Shown one piece after another: positions 4,491 through 5,203 of a stretch of DNA of 5,203 nucleotides (position 1 is the stretch's first letter; each line of letters opens with the position of its first letter). The translations under genes and the position numbers were made by a program. This stretch comes from Desulfobacterales bacterium (GTDB lineage: Bacteria; Desulfobacterota; Desulfobacteria; Desulfobacterales; SpSt-501). The notes under the pieces are model-generated. The model searched no databases and had not been told where the DNA came from. It saw only the letters and a program-made list of their open reading frames with translations. The stretch lies in contig JALOOS010000278.1 of the NCBI GenBank assembly GCA_025454275.1, forward strand, positions 1-5,203. The letters run 5' to 3'.

Positions 4491-5203
4491 ATGGTCGCGC
4501 AAAAATGCCTTTCCCACGCGGAGCTGGACACCCTGGCCCGCGAATTCCGTTACGTCGTCACGGACGCCATCTGTCGCTCCGGCTCCGGGCATATCGGCGG
4601 AGTGATGAGCCTGGTGGAGATCATCATCACGCTCTACTTCGAGATAATGAACCTGCGCCCGGATGAGCCCAACTGGCCGGGGCGCGACCGGCTGGTTCTC
4701 TCCAAGGGCCATGCCGGCCCCATTGTGTACACGGCGCTCGCCTACAAGGGCTTCTTCCCCAAGGCCTGGCTCGCCACGATCAACCGCAACGGCACCCGGC
4801 TGCCGAGCCACATGGACCAGATCCTGACCCCGGGCGTTGAAATCACCGCCGGCTCCCTCGGCCAGGGGCTCTCCTGCGCCTGCGGGATGGCCCTGGCGGC
4901 CAAGCTCGACGGCCGCACGCACCGGGTTTTCTGCATCATCGGCGACGGGGAGAGCGACGAGGGCCAGATCTGGGAGGCGGCGCTCTTCGCCGGCCACCGG
5001 CGGCTCGACAACCTCATCGCCATCTGCGACTACAACAAAATGCAGATCGACGGCCGCACCGAGGAGGTGATCAACCTCGAGCCGCTCGCCGACAAGTGGC
5101 GCGCCTTCGGCTGGGAGGTCTTCGAAATGGACGGTCACGATTGGGATTCCATCCGTGCCGCCGTTGCCGCCGCCGATGCGGTCTCCGGCAAGCCGGCCAT
5201 GAT
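4491..5203 (+). CDS. Transketolase, N-terminal (TPP-binding) subunit, partial at right edge
   Basis: Transketolase transfers two-carbon ketol units between sugar phosphates in the non-oxidative pentose phosphate pathway, using thiamine diphosphate. The 237 visible residues include the N-terminal motif SGHIGGVMSLVEI (H34), LSKGHAGPIVYTAL (H74), SHMDQ (H107), TAGSLGQGLSCACGMALAAK, and the TPP/Mg motif GDGESDEGQIWEA (G151-D152-G153) with the motif asparagine N182 in DYNKMQ. The style of TEEVINLEPLADKWRAFGW and DGHDW matches the split form, in which a separate downstream gene encodes the pyrimidine/C-terminal subunit; a full-length single-chain enzyme is less likely but cannot be excluded because the gene leaves the window. 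In anaerobes lacking the oxidative branch it supplies pentoses and erythrose-4-phosphate. The start ATG 4491 is preceded by AGGGAGG (4481-4487), only 3 bases away. The frame is intact with no irregularities. Confidence 0.93.
   Translation, partial: MVAQKCLSHAELDTLAREFRYVVTDAICRSGSGHIGGVMSLVEIIITLYFEIMNLRPDEPNWPGRDRLVLSKGHAGPIVYTALAYKGFFPKAWLATINRNGTRLPSHMDQILTPGVEITAGSLGQGLSCACGMALAAKLDGRTHRVFCIIGDGESDEGQIWEAALFAGHRRLDNLIAICDYNKMQIDGRTEEVINLEPLADKWRAFGWEVFEMDGHDWDSIRAAVAAADAVSGKPAM

Noticed and set aside
4203..5138. 311-codon open frame on the - strand
   Set aside because: It is antisense to the transketolase gene, whose motifs are unmistakable. Long open antisense frames are expected in DNA with such strong G/C third positions, and the translation shows no family.

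Overview
The window is GC-rich with strong G/C third-position bias. It carries genes typical of anaerobic Desulfobacterota (the former Deltaproteobacteria: sulfate reducers, metal reducers, syntrophs): heterodisulfide-reductase-like HdrC and HdrB, molybdenum-cofactor proteins, a BFD-like [2Fe-2S] protein, and a transketolase of the split (two-subunit) type. The taxonomic assignment is inferred from gene content and protein style; no marker gene is present.

Layout. Positions 1-1741 (+ strand): the C-terminal end of a molybdopterin-binding protein with a terminal four-cysteine motif, then hdrC and hdrB, packed tightly as one operon. Positions 1580-2912 (- strand), converging on it: moeA followed by a 51-residue BFD-like [2Fe-2S] protein whose reading frame lies antisense to the end of the hdrB frame. 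Positions 3079-4156 (- strand): a universal-stress-protein-family gene followed by a GAF-domain protein, probably one transcript, with a large hairpin downstream. Positions 4157-4490: a divergent intergenic region with a promoter-like inverted repeat. Position 4491 to the end (+ strand): a transketolase N-terminal subunit that runs off the window.

How the genes fit together. HdrC ([4Fe-4S] electron carrier) and HdrB (two non-cubane cluster sites) form an electron-transfer module that normally works with HdrA, which is not in this window. The molybdopterin-binding protein and MoeA on either side suggest the module serves a molybdenum or tungsten oxidoreductase (for example formate dehydrogenase or aldehyde oxidoreductase) encoded nearby; that link is inference. 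The Usp/GAF pair and the transketolase look like separate units.

The most striking feature is concentrated damage between about 385 and 2275. hdrC has two frame changes, the second probably with loss of several codons. moeA has a frame change with apparent loss of about 15 codons in its MPT-binding domain. hdrB has lost a recognisable end, and no + frame stops before the antisense gene begins. The GAF, Usp and transketolase genes are intact. Either this Hdr/Moco locus is decaying by small deletions, or the assembly is locally faulty; the sequence alone cannot decide. I found no RNA genes, CRISPR array, insertion sequence or phage gene.
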